Below are positions 45,825 through 53,685 of a stretch of DNA of 64,000 nt, piece by piece; positions within the stretch are counted from its first letter, which is position 1, and the number at the start of each line of letters is the position of its first letter. Source of the stretch: Granulosicoccus sp036478565 (GTDB lineage Bacteria > Pseudomonadota > Gammaproteobacteria > Granulosicoccales > Granulosicoccaceae); contig OZ245050.1 of assembly GCA_965224525.1 (NCBI GenBank), forward strand, positions 2,728,001 through 2,792,000, in the 5' to 3' direction. A model generated the notes under the pieces. It saw nothing but the letters and a program-made list of their open reading frames with translations. It ran no database searches and was not told the DNA's origin. The position numbers were made by a program, and so were the translations under genes.

Positions 45825-47099
45825 ATGACTGTCCTGATAGCGGGTGCGGGAATCGCTGGCTTGTCGCTAGCGCTGACCTGCGACCAGATAGGCGTGCCTT
45901 TCCGCCTGTTCGAGTCTGTACGTGATATCAAGCCTCTCGGTGTGGGTATCAATCTGCAACCCAACGCAGTACGCGAGTTGGAAGATCTCGGCCTCGCTAA
46001 TGCGCTACTGAATACTGGCGTGCAAACCCGGGCGTTTGGTCTTTATACAAAGTACGGGCAGGAAATCTGGACTGAACCACGCGGTAAAGCGGCTGGCTAT
46101 CGCTGGCCACAATATTCAGTGCATCGAGGACAACTACAACAGTTGCTATATCAAACCTTGCTTGACCGTGCCGGTGATGATTGTGTCGAAACCGGCTGGC
46201 GAGCGACTGGTTTTACCCACCAAAAAAATCAAATCGAACTGCAACTGTGCTCGACACGCGACAATGCCGAAAGAACCGAAATCGGTGCAGTTCTGGTAGG
46301 CGCTGACGGCATCCATTCTGCCATCAGACAGCAACTTGAACCTGACGAAGGCCCACCTGAATGGGGCGGTGCTGTGCTATGGCGAGGTACCAGTTTAAGT
46401 GAACCATTTTTGAATGATGCATCAATGGTCATGATCGGGAATGCGACTCAGCGTGCTGTTGTGTATCCCATCACGCCTCCACATCCAACAACCGGACTGG
46501 TAACAATTAACTGGATTGCTGAACTTACTTACGACACAGACGCGCATTGGAACCGAGAAGACTGGAATCGCAAAGCCCGGCTGCAGGATTTTCTTCCGCA
46601 ATTTGAGAACTGGCGTTATGACTGGCTGGACATTCCAGAACTGGTCCGCGCGGCTCAGACCGTCTACGAATACCCCATGGTAGATCGTACACCCATTGAG
46701 CGATGGACAGAAGGTGCAGTGACCATGATGGGCGATGCTGCACATCCCTCGTACCCCGTTGGCTCAAACGGTGCAAGCCAGGCAATTGTCGACGCGCGGG
46801 TGCTTGGAAAGATGTTTCTGCAAGCGGGTGTTGGACAAGCCGCTCTGACCGCCTATGAAGCCGAGTTGTTGCCGATAACCCGCAAAATGACACTGGCCAA
46901 TCGTTCCAGCGGACCGGATGCGGTACTGCAGCTGATCGAAGATCGCTGCGACGGTCGATTTGATCGCCTTGAGGATGTGGCCTCGCACCAAGAGCTTGCC
47001 GAACATGCATCAGCCTACAAGCGCACTGCCGGATTTGCCATAGAAACCTTGAATGCGCAAGCAAGGCTGATCCCGGAAAATGCGCAGTGCATTTGTTAG
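45825..47099 (+). CDS. FAD-dependent aromatic hydroxylase (PhzS-like)
   Basis: 424 residues, group A flavin monooxygenase. GxGxxG of the FAD site is VLIAGAGIAGLSLAL, followed by LGVGINLQPNAVRELEDLGL, the DG motif VLVGADGIHSAIR (about 160) and GDAAHPSYPVGSNGASQAIV near 305. The block EIWTEPRGKAAGYRWPQYSV resembles PhzS-like flavin-dependent oxidoreductases. It hydroxylates an aromatic ring with NAD(P)H and O2. The gene sits between the TRAP binding protein and the TRAP permease genes and overlaps the small permease gene by 20 bases, so its substrate is likely what the transporter brings in. Confidence 0.88.
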   Translation: MTVLIAGAGIAGLSLALTCDQIGVPFRLFESVRDIKPLGVGINLQPNAVRELEDLGLANALLNTGVQTRAFGLYTKYGQEIWTEPRGKAAGYRWPQYSVHRGQLQQLLYQTLLDRAGDDCVETGWRATGFTHQKNQIELQLCSTRDNAERTEIGAVLVGADGIHSAIRQQLEPDEGPPEWGGAVLWRGTSLSEPFLNDASMVMIGNATQRAVVYPITPPHPTTGLVTINWIAELTYDTDAHWNREDWNRKARLQDFLPQFENWRYDWLDIPELVRAAQTVYEYPMVDRTPIERWTEGAVTMMGDAAHPSYPVGSNGASQAIVDARVLGKMFLQAGVGQAALTAYEAELLPITRKMTLANRSSGPDAVLQLIEDRCDGRFDRLEDVASHQELAEHASAYKRTAGFAIETLNAQARLIPENAQCIC

Positions 47100-47637
47100 G
47101 TCAATCCTCAATACTGGCAATACCCGCTCCCTGATGCAGACGATATCCAGCATCGTTCATGGACTTGCCAGATTGATGGCCCTGCTTGGCGGATTTGTGC
47201 TTGTACTACTGGTATTGATGACAACCGCCAGTATTGCTGGTCGCGCCATGTCGTCCATCGGCCTTGCACCAATACCGGGCGATTTTGAGCTGGTGGAAAT
47301 GGGCATGGCATTCGCGGTGTTTGCTTTTTTACCCTGGTGCCAGCTACAACGGGGACATGCATCGGTAGAAATAATGAGCAACCTGTTCGGAAATCGAGGC
47401 AATGCTTTTCTGGATCTGGTATCTGACTTGTTGATGTTTTTGGTCGCACTGTTAATCACGTGGCAATTGGGCCTTGGCATGCTCGACAAGAAATCCTATT
47501 TCGAAACAAGCTTTATTCTGCAATGGCCGAGTTGGTGGGGCTATGCGACGGCGCTTGCCGGTGCCTGCGTCTTCTCGCTGGTTGCGTTCTACTGCCTGCT
47601 GCGAAGCATCCGTCATGTTTTCCGACCTCACACATGA
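47080..47637 (+). CDS. TRAP transporter small permease (DctQ family)
   Basis: 185 residues with four membrane segments, starting with LMALLGGFVLVLLVLMTTAS. GDFELVEMGMAFAVFAFLPW and CQLQRGHASVEIM are typical of DctQ. ATG 47080 overlaps the monooxygenase gene; ATG 47134 is a shorter alternative. The stop overlaps the large permease start (ATGA). It pairs with DctM to form the membrane complex. Confidence 0.88.
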   Translation: MRSAFVRSILNTGNTRSLMQTISSIVHGLARLMALLGGFVLVLLVLMTTASIAGRAMSSIGLAPIPGDFELVEMGMAFAVFAFLPWCQLQRGHASVEIMSNLFGNRGNAFLDLVSDLLMFLVALLITWQLGLGMLDKKSYFETSFILQWPSWWGYATALAGACVFSLVAFYCLLRSIRHVFRPHT

Positions 47638-48956
47638 GTAATCTCGCCATTGGCCTGTGGTCTTTCCCGATCCTGATCAGTCTGATTTTTCTGCGTATGC
47701 CTATCGGTCTGGCCATGCTGTTGGTCGGCTTGGGCGGCAGTGTTGCTATCAATGGCACCACGTTGATGATAGTTGCACAGCTGAAACACCTAACCTACGG
47801 CACTTTTTCATCCTACTCATTGTCCATCGTTCCGCTATTTCTGTTAATGGGACAATTCGCCACACTCGGTAAACTGTCCGCGGCACTTTTCAAGGCAGCA
47901 GAAGCATTCCTGGGCCACCGCCGGGGGGGCGTTGCAATGGCGGCTGTTGGCGCTTGCGCCGGTTTCGGTTCTATCTGCGGCTCATCACTGGCCACTGCTG
48001 CCACCATGGGACAAGTGGCATTGCCCGAACTTAAGAAGTATGGCTATTCCAACGCACTGGCCACTGGCACATTGGCAGCGGGCGGCACACTCGGCATCCT
48101 GATACCGCCTTCAGTCATACTGGTTATCTACGCGATACTGACAGAACAGAATATCGCCAAGCTGTTTGCAGCAGCAATGATCCCGGGCTTGCTCGCCGCC
48201 CTGGGCTATATGCTGACTATCCATGTATACGCCCGCTTGTTTCCTGCCTCAGCTGGCACCACCGAACGCGTTCCCTGGGCACAACGAATTATCATAATGG
48301 GCTCGACATGGCCTGTATTCATCATTTTCATGCTGGTGGTCGGCGGTATCTATCTGGGCGTGTTTACACCGACTGAAGCGGCGGCAGTGGGTGCATTTGG
48401 TACTGGACTGGTTGCTTTTTTTAACCGCGGACTACACTGGCAAAGTTTTACCAATGCCCTGCTCGCGACCGCTTCTTCGACCGCTATGATATTTTTTATT
48501 GTACTCGGCGCTGCTATTTTCAATGCGTTTCTGGCCAGTACGCAGCTGCCCCAAACCCTGGCTGAGTACGTCTCATCGCAGGGGTATGACCCATGGCTAA
48601 TTCTTGGTTTGGTCTTACTGCTGTACCTGCTACTTGGCTGCGTTATGGATAGCCTGTCTATGATTCTGTTGACTGTTCCTATCTTCTTCCCGATTATGGT
48701 TACACTCGACTTTGGCATGTCGGCAGAACACTTCGCGCTGTGGTTTGGCATCCTGGTGTTGATCGTTGTAGAGGTTGGACTCATCACCCCACCCGTCGGG
48801 TTGAATTTGTTCGTCATCAACAAGATGGCGAAAGATGTACCGATAGTTGAAACCTTTCGCGGTGTCACCCCCTTTGTCTTCGCCGATATTGTTCGTGTTA
48901 TTCTGCTGGTTCTATTTCCAGGCATAACCTTATGGCTGGTTAAACTTCTATACTAG
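47634..48956 (+). CDS. TRAP transporter large permease (DctM family)
   Basis: 440 residues from ATG 47634, which overlaps the DctQ stop. About 12-13 membrane segments. Family signatures: FLRMPIGLAMLLVGLGGS, VPLFLLMGQFATLGKLSAAL, CAGFGSICGSSLATAATMGQ, LAAGGTLGILIPPSVILVIY and VEVGLITPPVGLNLFVIN. It carries the sodium-coupled transport of the substrate delivered by the DctP-type protein. Confidence 0.93.
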   Translation: MSNLAIGLWSFPILISLIFLRMPIGLAMLLVGLGGSVAINGTTLMIVAQLKHLTYGTFSSYSLSIVPLFLLMGQFATLGKLSAALFKAAEAFLGHRRGGVAMAAVGACAGFGSICGSSLATAATMGQVALPELKKYGYSNALATGTLAAGGTLGILIPPSVILVIYAILTEQNIAKLFAAAMIPGLLAALGYMLTIHVYARLFPASAGTTERVPWAQRIIIMGSTWPVFIIFMLVVGGIYLGVFTPTEAAAVGAFGTGLVAFFNRGLHWQSFTNALLATASSTAMIFFIVLGAAIFNAFLASTQLPQTLAEYVSSQGYDPWLILGLVLLLYLLLGCVMDSLSMILLTVPIFFPIMVTLDFGMSAEHFALWFGILVLIVVEVGLITPPVGLNLFVINKMAKDVPIVETFRGVTPFVFADIVRVILLVLFPGITLWLVKLLY

Positions 48957-48978
48957 GACTTAACCACGGAGAGTGCCA

Positions 48979-49215
48979 GTGCGTGCTTTTTTTGTTCAAA
49001 TCAAATGTGAACTTGGCCAGTCCTATACGGTTGCCAACCGCCTGGCCGAACTGGAAATTGCTTCTGAAATTTACTCAACAGCAGGCCCTTTCGATTTATT
49101 GGTCAAACTCTATCTTGACGATGATGAAGATGTCGGCCAATACGTCAATAAGCACGTACATGGCATAGATGGTATACGCGATACTGAAACTCTGGTGACC
49201 TTCAGGGCTTTCTGA
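48979..49215 (+). CDS. Stand-alone Lrp/AsnC-type RAM domain protein
   Basis: 78 residues from GTG 48979; GGAG at 48968-48971 lies 7 bases upstream, which favours this start over the GTG two codons earlier. The sequence VQIKCELGQSYTVANRLAEL, IASEIYSTAGPFDLLVKLYL and VHGIDGIRDTETLVTF is the C-terminal ligand-binding (RAM) domain of Lrp/AsnC regulators without the DNA-binding part. Such proteins form decamers and may bind amino acids. It is the last gene of the TRAP operon. Confidence 0.8.
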   Translation: MRAFFVQIKCELGQSYTVANRLAELEIASEIYSTAGPFDLLVKLYLDDDEDVGQYVNKHVHGIDGIRDTETLVTFRAF

Positions 49216-49270
49216 CTGACACCCTTACTTCCTCTACCGATAAATTTACTTGCAACTACTTGTTCAGGCG

Positions 49271-50395
49271 TCACTGCTCTGATGGCTGCTGCGATTGCAC
49301 AGTCGTTATTCCGAGACTATGCAAATCTTTCTCGAAATCACAAAGCTGCAAAAGTCCAACACAAGCTGACGCACCGGTAAACGACAATTCACCATCACGC
49401 ATTTTTCTGAGTAAAGCAACACAAGCCAATATCGGAACATTAGGGCCAGTATTCCCAGTCGCTGTTAACTGCCACTGTGCAGTCGTTGCTTCCGAGTTAT
49501 CATCCAAGCCCGTTACCCTCACTCGCATAGCGCCGCAGTCCTTTCCAAATCGCCACAAGTGGTTGGCAATCCAGTGCAAAGGTTTCGATAAAGGCAACAA
49601 CGAACTAACCACTCCAAATTGAACCAGTTTTGCCAGGCAGACCAGCAGAAAATGCATAAATGGCAAACCGAGCGCTGCTTCAAAACGCGCAGATTCTCTC
49701 GGCGCATAGCGGCTGACGAACAGATCAAGATCGGGAGTAGAAACCAATGATGCACAACGTGTATCCAGGCCATCCAAATACAATAGTCTTGTTTGGCTCC
49801 ACGCGACCGCATCCACCCAACTACCTTTATCAAATACCGACAGACGTTGACCAGCCATTGACAACATGGCCTTTACCACAGACAAGCCGACAGCTTGCCT
49901 ATTACTCGGGCTGATCGTGGCGCACAGCGAATCGATTTGCCGCCAGCCAGCCGTCAAGTGATCAACAACCGCATGGCTCAGTGCCGGAGAACTGCTAGCG
50001 CCGGTGATAACAGCGATGCCAGCTTCTCGGGCCGCTTTATCAAATTGGGTGATGCTGCTGACAAATTCACGCGCGTCGGCAAGATCAATATAGTGAATTG
50101 CGGCATCTATAGCCGCGTGCACCGCGCCTGTCTGCGTTAACTGAAACGGACCACTAGCGTCGATCAACACATCAACCGCCAATTCTGTCAGCTGCTCACC
50201 TGTCAGCCTGTCGCGATCCACAACTACGAATTCAGCACCCAGCTCTCCGCTCAATTTTTCCAACGTTGGCAAGCTGCGACCAGCCAATACCATTTCAACA
50301 CCCGGCTCTATGTGTAACCGCCTGGCCAGTCGTTTACCGAAATTACCGGTTGCCCCTATCAGCAATACCCGCAAGCGAAAAAACCCTGTAGTCAC
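49271..50395 (-). CDS. Saccharopine dehydrogenase-like NAD(P)-binding protein
   Basis: 374 residues starting at GTG 50395 with GGAG about 9 bases upstream. An N-terminal Rossmann fold is clear: RVLLIGATGNFGKRLARRL and VDVLIDASGPFQLTQTGAVH. ITGASSSPALSHAVVDHL lies near residue 135. It belongs to the saccharopine dehydrogenase/trans-acting enoyl reductase-like superfamily; the substrate is unknown. In other bacteria such proteins are often fused to DUF4166, which here is a separate gene across the divergent promoter. Confidence 0.82.
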   Translation of the reverse strand: MTTGFFRLRVLLIGATGNFGKRLARRLHIEPGVEMVLAGRSLPTLEKLSGELGAEFVVVDRDRLTGEQLTELAVDVLIDASGPFQLTQTGAVHAAIDAAIHYIDLADAREFVSSITQFDKAAREAGIAVITGASSSPALSHAVVDHLTAGWRQIDSLCATISPSNRQAVGLSVVKAMLSMAGQRLSVFDKGSWVDAVAWSQTRLLYLDGLDTRCASLVSTPDLDLFVSRYAPRESARFEAALGLPFMHFLLVCLAKLVQFGVVSSLLPLSKPLHWIANHLWRFGKDCGAMRVRVTGLDDNSEATTAQWQLTATGNTGPNVPILACVALLRKMRDGELSFTGASACVGLLQLCDFEKDLHSLGITTVQSQQPSEQ

Positions 50396-50417
50396 GCCCG
50401 AATCTCCGTCTGCTGCC

Positions 50418-50446
50418 TTGACAGAATATATTTTATATCAGATAAT
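50418..50446 (+). promoter_or_regulatory. Sigma-70 promoter of the GbsR/MarR-type regulator gene
   Basis: TTGACA (50418-50423), 17 bases, GATAAT (50441-50446). The ATG begins at 50453, seven bases after the -10, where transcription would start, so the mRNA is predicted to be leaderless. No ribosome site precedes the ATG. Confidence 0.65.
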
Positions 50447-50463
50447 TCTGTTATGACAGAATT
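50444..50463. promoter_or_regulatory. Perfect 20-bp palindromic operator over the regulator start codon
   Basis: AATTCTGTTATGACAGAATT has perfect 8-bp arms (50444-50451, 50456-50463) around TATG, which holds the start codon at 50453. It overlaps the -10 box and the predicted transcription start. Half-sites ACAGAAT and ACAGAA recur at 50421-50427 (in the -35 box) and 50465-50470. Autorepression by the encoded protein is inferred. Confidence 0.65.
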
Positions 50464-51034
50464 TACAGAAATAAATGAAACTTTAATCCCTGCCATCGAA
50501 ACATTCGTACTCCGCTGGGGCGACATGGGAAGCCAGTGGGGGGTCAATCGCTCGGTTGCACAAATACATGCCCTCCTCTATGTCAGCGACAAACCACTTA
50601 CAGCAGAAAACATTGCCGCGCTACTTGGCATTGCCCGGTCGAATGTCTCGAATTCCCTGCGCGAGCTTGTGAGCTGGAAACTGATCAAACGAGTCCCTCA
50701 GCTGGGTGATCGACGAGACCACTACATTGCCGAGGTCGATCTTTGGGAAATGGTGCGTCGTATAGCGAAGGGCAGAAAAGAGCGGGAGCTCGATCCGGCG
50801 GCACAAGCACTTCAGGAGTGTATCGAACAGGCCAGTAATGACGAGCGAATCAGTGCCGACACTATGAAACGGCTGAACAACATGCAGGATTTTGTCCATC
50901 GAGTCAGTCGTTGGTACGAGCAAATTCTCGCTTTGCCGATTAACAAGGTCATGCTGCTGATCAACATGGGCGACAAGATAGCCAATCTGATCGACTCTTC
51001 ACCCAAAGCATCCAACACCGTAAAAAAGAACTAA
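50453..51034 (+). CDS. GbsR/MarR-family transcriptional regulator
   Basis: 193 residues. The winged-helix domain lies at about 25-95: MGSQWGVNRSVAQIHALLYV, ENIAALLGIARSNVSNSLRE and LVSWKLIKRVPQLGDRRDHY, typical of GbsR-type proteins. A helical C-terminal dimerisation part follows. The gene is divergent from the saccharopine dehydrogenase-like gene and 23 bases ahead of the DUF4166 gene. It probably controls both directions through the palindrome at its own start codon. The effector is unknown. Confidence 0.88.
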   Translation: MTEFTEINETLIPAIETFVLRWGDMGSQWGVNRSVAQIHALLYVSDKPLTAENIAALLGIARSNVSNSLRELVSWKLIKRVPQLGDRRDHYIAEVDLWEMVRRIAKGRKERELDPAAQALQECIEQASNDERISADTMKRLNNMQDFVHRVSRWYEQILALPINKVMLLINMGDKIANLIDSSPKASNTVKKN

Positions 51035-51057
51035 TTACAGGCAGGTCAAATACGGCT

Positions 51058-51741
51058 ATGCATCACCTGATCCCAAAGACTGACAACTATCTGCTTCAGA
51101 CATCACCTGAATCGCCAGTACAATTGGAAGCTGCCCCACTGGGTGATAATCGCTTTCGCTCCCTTCTCACGCCAGATGAATGGTCCACTTTACCTCAAGC
51201 GGTCCGCAATCGTTTCAGTAAAACGTTAACTAACGGTAGAACCGTCGTTTACACAGGCATAGTCACTGTATGTCGCATAAGCCGAGCCGGTTGGTGTCTT
51301 GCAAACCTGTTGCGATGTATCGGAGCCCCCTTGCCTGTATCAACAGATACTCAAATACCGGCAACAGTCGTCATCACAGAAGATACAAAGGCAGACGGCC
51401 AGTTCTGGACGCGTATTTACAGCCGAAAAAAAAGGTTTCCCGTCATTATTCAAAGCAGTAAACGCTTCTGCGGTGTCACGGGGCTCGAAGAGTACATCGG
51501 CTACGGCGTTGGTATAGCTCTACGCCTGTCGTCAAATAGCAAAGGTTTAGATTTTTTCAGCGATCACTATTTCCTGGAGGCAAAGCAACACAGAGTCCGG
51601 ATTCCAGCCTGGCTCACACCCGGTGAACTGGTGGTCAGTCATATCGATCGAGGCAACAACGGTTTTGAGTTTGTTCTGCGACTCACGCATAGTCTGCTGG
51701 GAGAGCTTGTTTATCAGAAAATCAGATTCAAAAATAGGTAA
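51058..51741 (+). CDS. DUF4166 domain protein
   Basis: 227 residues. The core, with LPQAVRNRFSKTLTNGRTVV, YTGIVTVCRISRAGWCLANL, GQFWTRIYSRKKRFPVIIQS and YIGYGVGIALRLS, matches DUF4166. Function is unknown; the domain commonly occurs fused behind saccharopine dehydrogenase-like domains, and here the two are encoded divergently next to one regulator. It is probably cotranscribed with the regulator gene. Confidence 0.75.
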   Translation: MHHLIPKTDNYLLQTSPESPVQLEAAPLGDNRFRSLLTPDEWSTLPQAVRNRFSKTLTNGRTVVYTGIVTVCRISRAGWCLANLLRCIGAPLPVSTDTQIPATVVITEDTKADGQFWTRIYSRKKRFPVIIQSSKRFCGVTGLEEYIGYGVGIALRLSSNSKGLDFFSDHYFLEAKQHRVRIPAWLTPGELVVSHIDRGNNGFEFVLRLTHSLLGELVYQKIRFKNR

Positions 51742-51868
51742 TAGAGCCGACTAAGGCACCCCTGCAAAGCACTATCAGTAAGCGCTAAGCAGCTGGCAAC
51801 GCTCATTGTTCGATGTTGGCGGGGTAGGATTTAAAAGGCCCGAAATATGCTCGGCGTACCAGTGTCAT

Positions 51869-52636
51869 TCAGTCAGGTGTACCTTCTATTGGAATATCGC
51901 GGAGTTTCTCCAATGCGCCGGACAACGCCTCCAGCAATTCCATCGTCGTTGACTCTACCGGAAGAAACTGCTTCATATTCAATTCATTCATTACCTCAAC
52001 GGCCCCTGAGCGTTCATGTAGACTGAGAAGCACCTCGGTTATCGAATCGACCTGATCCCGATGCCTGGGATTCAGCATAAACATATGGTGTATTCTTTCT
52101 TCATTGGTTACATCGATAACATTGTAAGTAGAACGGGTCAAGGAATTGAGCCCATCATGGAAGTCCTTGTAGAGGAATCCGAAGTCCACATCGCCTTGGT
52201 AAACCGCTTTTACGACAGACATCCAGCTGTCACGATTCTCCACGTCAGCCGGATACACACTCATGCTGTTTATATACTCAACTGCCAGATACGTAGGCAT
52301 CATTGACGTAACGCTTGCTATGGCGTGACCACTAATGTCTTCAAGTGACTTCTCACCCAGTGCGCTGTTTGAGATAATGACGACTTCATCGTATACGTCT
52401 GCAGGGCGAACAAGAGGTATATAGGAATCATTTTTAAATAACTTCAAAGAGTCTTGAGGATTGGCATACACAATGTCTGCCAATGACAACTTTTCGTGAA
52501 ACTCCCGGAAATCCAGACACGGCTCGTAAGTAAGCTGATTATCCGTTTCCCTGCTGAGTAGCTGTGCAAATAAATACCACCGCTCTGGATTGCCTGCGGC
52601 GTCATGAGGACAAACAAGAAATCGGAGTTTATTCAT
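51869..52636 (-). CDS. Cytosolic PhnD-like ligand-binding protein, divergent copy
   Basis: 255 residues, no signal peptide. Starts MNKLRFLVCPHDAAGNPERW. PhnD/SsuA-like features: LADIVYANPQDSLKLFKND near 55, a VIISNSALGEKSLEDISGHA hinge and VVKAVYQGDVDFGFLYKDFH near 155. It is a paralogue of the protein encoded at 56938-57690: both share WYLF/WYIF, (D/E)IxYANPxD and GxxDxGF. Lacking a signal peptide, it should sense a ligand in the cytoplasm rather than feed a transporter. It is transcribed away from the sensory operon across a 350-base gap. Confidence 0.75.
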   Translation of the reverse strand: MNKLRFLVCPHDAAGNPERWYLFAQLLSRETDNQLTYEPCLDFREFHEKLSLADIVYANPQDSLKLFKNDSYIPLVRPADVYDEVVIISNSALGEKSLEDISGHAIASVTSMMPTYLAVEYINSMSVYPADVENRDSWMSVVKAVYQGDVDFGFLYKDFHDGLNSLTRSTYNVIDVTNEERIHHMFMLNPRHRDQVDSITEVLLSLHERSGAVEVMNELNMKQFLPVESTTMELLEALSGALEKLRDIPIEGTPD

Positions 52637-52986
52637 TCTAGTAAAATCGAAAATTTCATTTTGTAGTTCTCAAAATACACAGCGTCCGGGAATACAGTCG
52701 CGCTAGTGCTCAACGCCCGGAACCGGCTGATCCTGCCAACCTGAGCACCACTTATGGCTAAATCATGCTCGCCCAATTCAACACATGTTTCACACAAATA
52801 CGGATAATATCCTTTGCATCGCGCGCGCAGCAAGACAATTCCTCACCATGAGAACCAATTAACATATTGAGAATACGGTTTTAATTAGGGTGTGCCTCAT
52901 ACCAGAATCAGTTGCGCCTGCCCTGCCCTAAAGCCAGCTCGGCTGGAGTAGAATTGACGCAGACAACGAATCACCAGCGAAACGAT
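52637..52986. other. Divergent intergenic region of the sensory cluster
   Basis: 350 bases between two divergent gene starts, presumably holding both promoters. No clear -35/-10 pair could be chosen. A partly symmetrical AT-rich stretch lies just before the PhnD-like gene start (about 52640-52665). An in-frame TTG at 52912 could lengthen the next gene, but the added residues look non-coding. Confidence 0.3.
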
Positions 52987-53685
52987 ATGGACGTCCGGGA
53001 TTTACCAGTAGCACACGCCTGTTTTCAGTTAGAAGCAGACCGCAGCTTGTCAGTACCTGCCGGTATTGCTGACTACACTGCCTGGCACTATCTGTCCCAC
53101 TGCATATTGAGAAAGCACCGCGATTTGCACAATCACACAAAACGGGTATCCCTTTGTCATAAAGTAACAATGCACGCTTTTCTTCCAGGCGCACTGCACG
53201 ATCTCTTTGTCGCATTGGGTAGGATTGGCTACGAGCTCCAGACTCGAATATTCATAGCAAGCCAGACCTTTATGATACGAAAGCACATTGAATTTTTCCA
53301 GGTATGGCTCATCGACAAGAGTCGTCCTGCTGCCGACATCGACATATTCCCGGGCGCCCTGTTATCGGTGGCAGCTGACGATATCGTGCCAGATGGCAAA
53401 CTCATAACGACTGCCAACGTTAAACTGGAGTCTTTTCCGATTGAACAGCAAATTGAACAACTGATTTCTAGCGCAAACCTGCATGGCGCCAGTAAGTTAC
53501 TTGATAACACCGGAAATTCGAATTTGACATTGGCGCTCAAGACACAGCTACGTAAGCAGATCAAACAAGAAGAGACAACATTGCTGGCATTTCAGACCCT
53601 TTCAAGTCAGCTTGGTTATTCGTCAAATTCCGCACCGGGATCGCTGAGCGTTGTCGATTCCGCCCAGGTGACAAAACGTGATTGA
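52987..53685 (+). CDS. Unknown protein, first gene of the sensory operon
   Basis: 232 residues from ATG 52987. No recognised domain. Visible parts: a helical N-terminus with SVPAGIADYTAWHYLSHCIL, a block LHDLFVALGRIGYELQTRIF, and a C-terminal helical half (FPIEQQIEQLISSANLHGAS, LKTQLRKQIKQEETTLLAFQ). No signal peptide or membrane segment. Its stop overlaps the next start by 8 bases, so it belongs to the operon. The ribosome site is weak. Confidence 0.6.
   Translation: MDVRDLPVAHACFQLEADRSLSVPAGIADYTAWHYLSHCILRKHRDLHNHTKRVSLCHKVTMHAFLPGALHDLFVALGRIGYELQTRIFIASQTFMIRKHIEFFQVWLIDKSRPAADIDIFPGALLSVAADDIVPDGKLITTANVKLESFPIEQQIEQLISSANLHGASKLLDNTGNSNLTLALKTQLRKQIKQEETTLLAFQTLSSQLGYSSNSAPGSLSVVDSAQVTKRD

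Noticed and set aside
46525..47064. Open frame antisense to the flavin monooxygenase gene
   Set aside because: Arg/His/Pro-rich composition typical of shadow translation; the forward gene is clear.
52640..52665. AT-rich palindrome just upstream of the divergent PhnD-like gene
   Set aside because: The arms match only partly, and such symmetry is common in AT-rich DNA.
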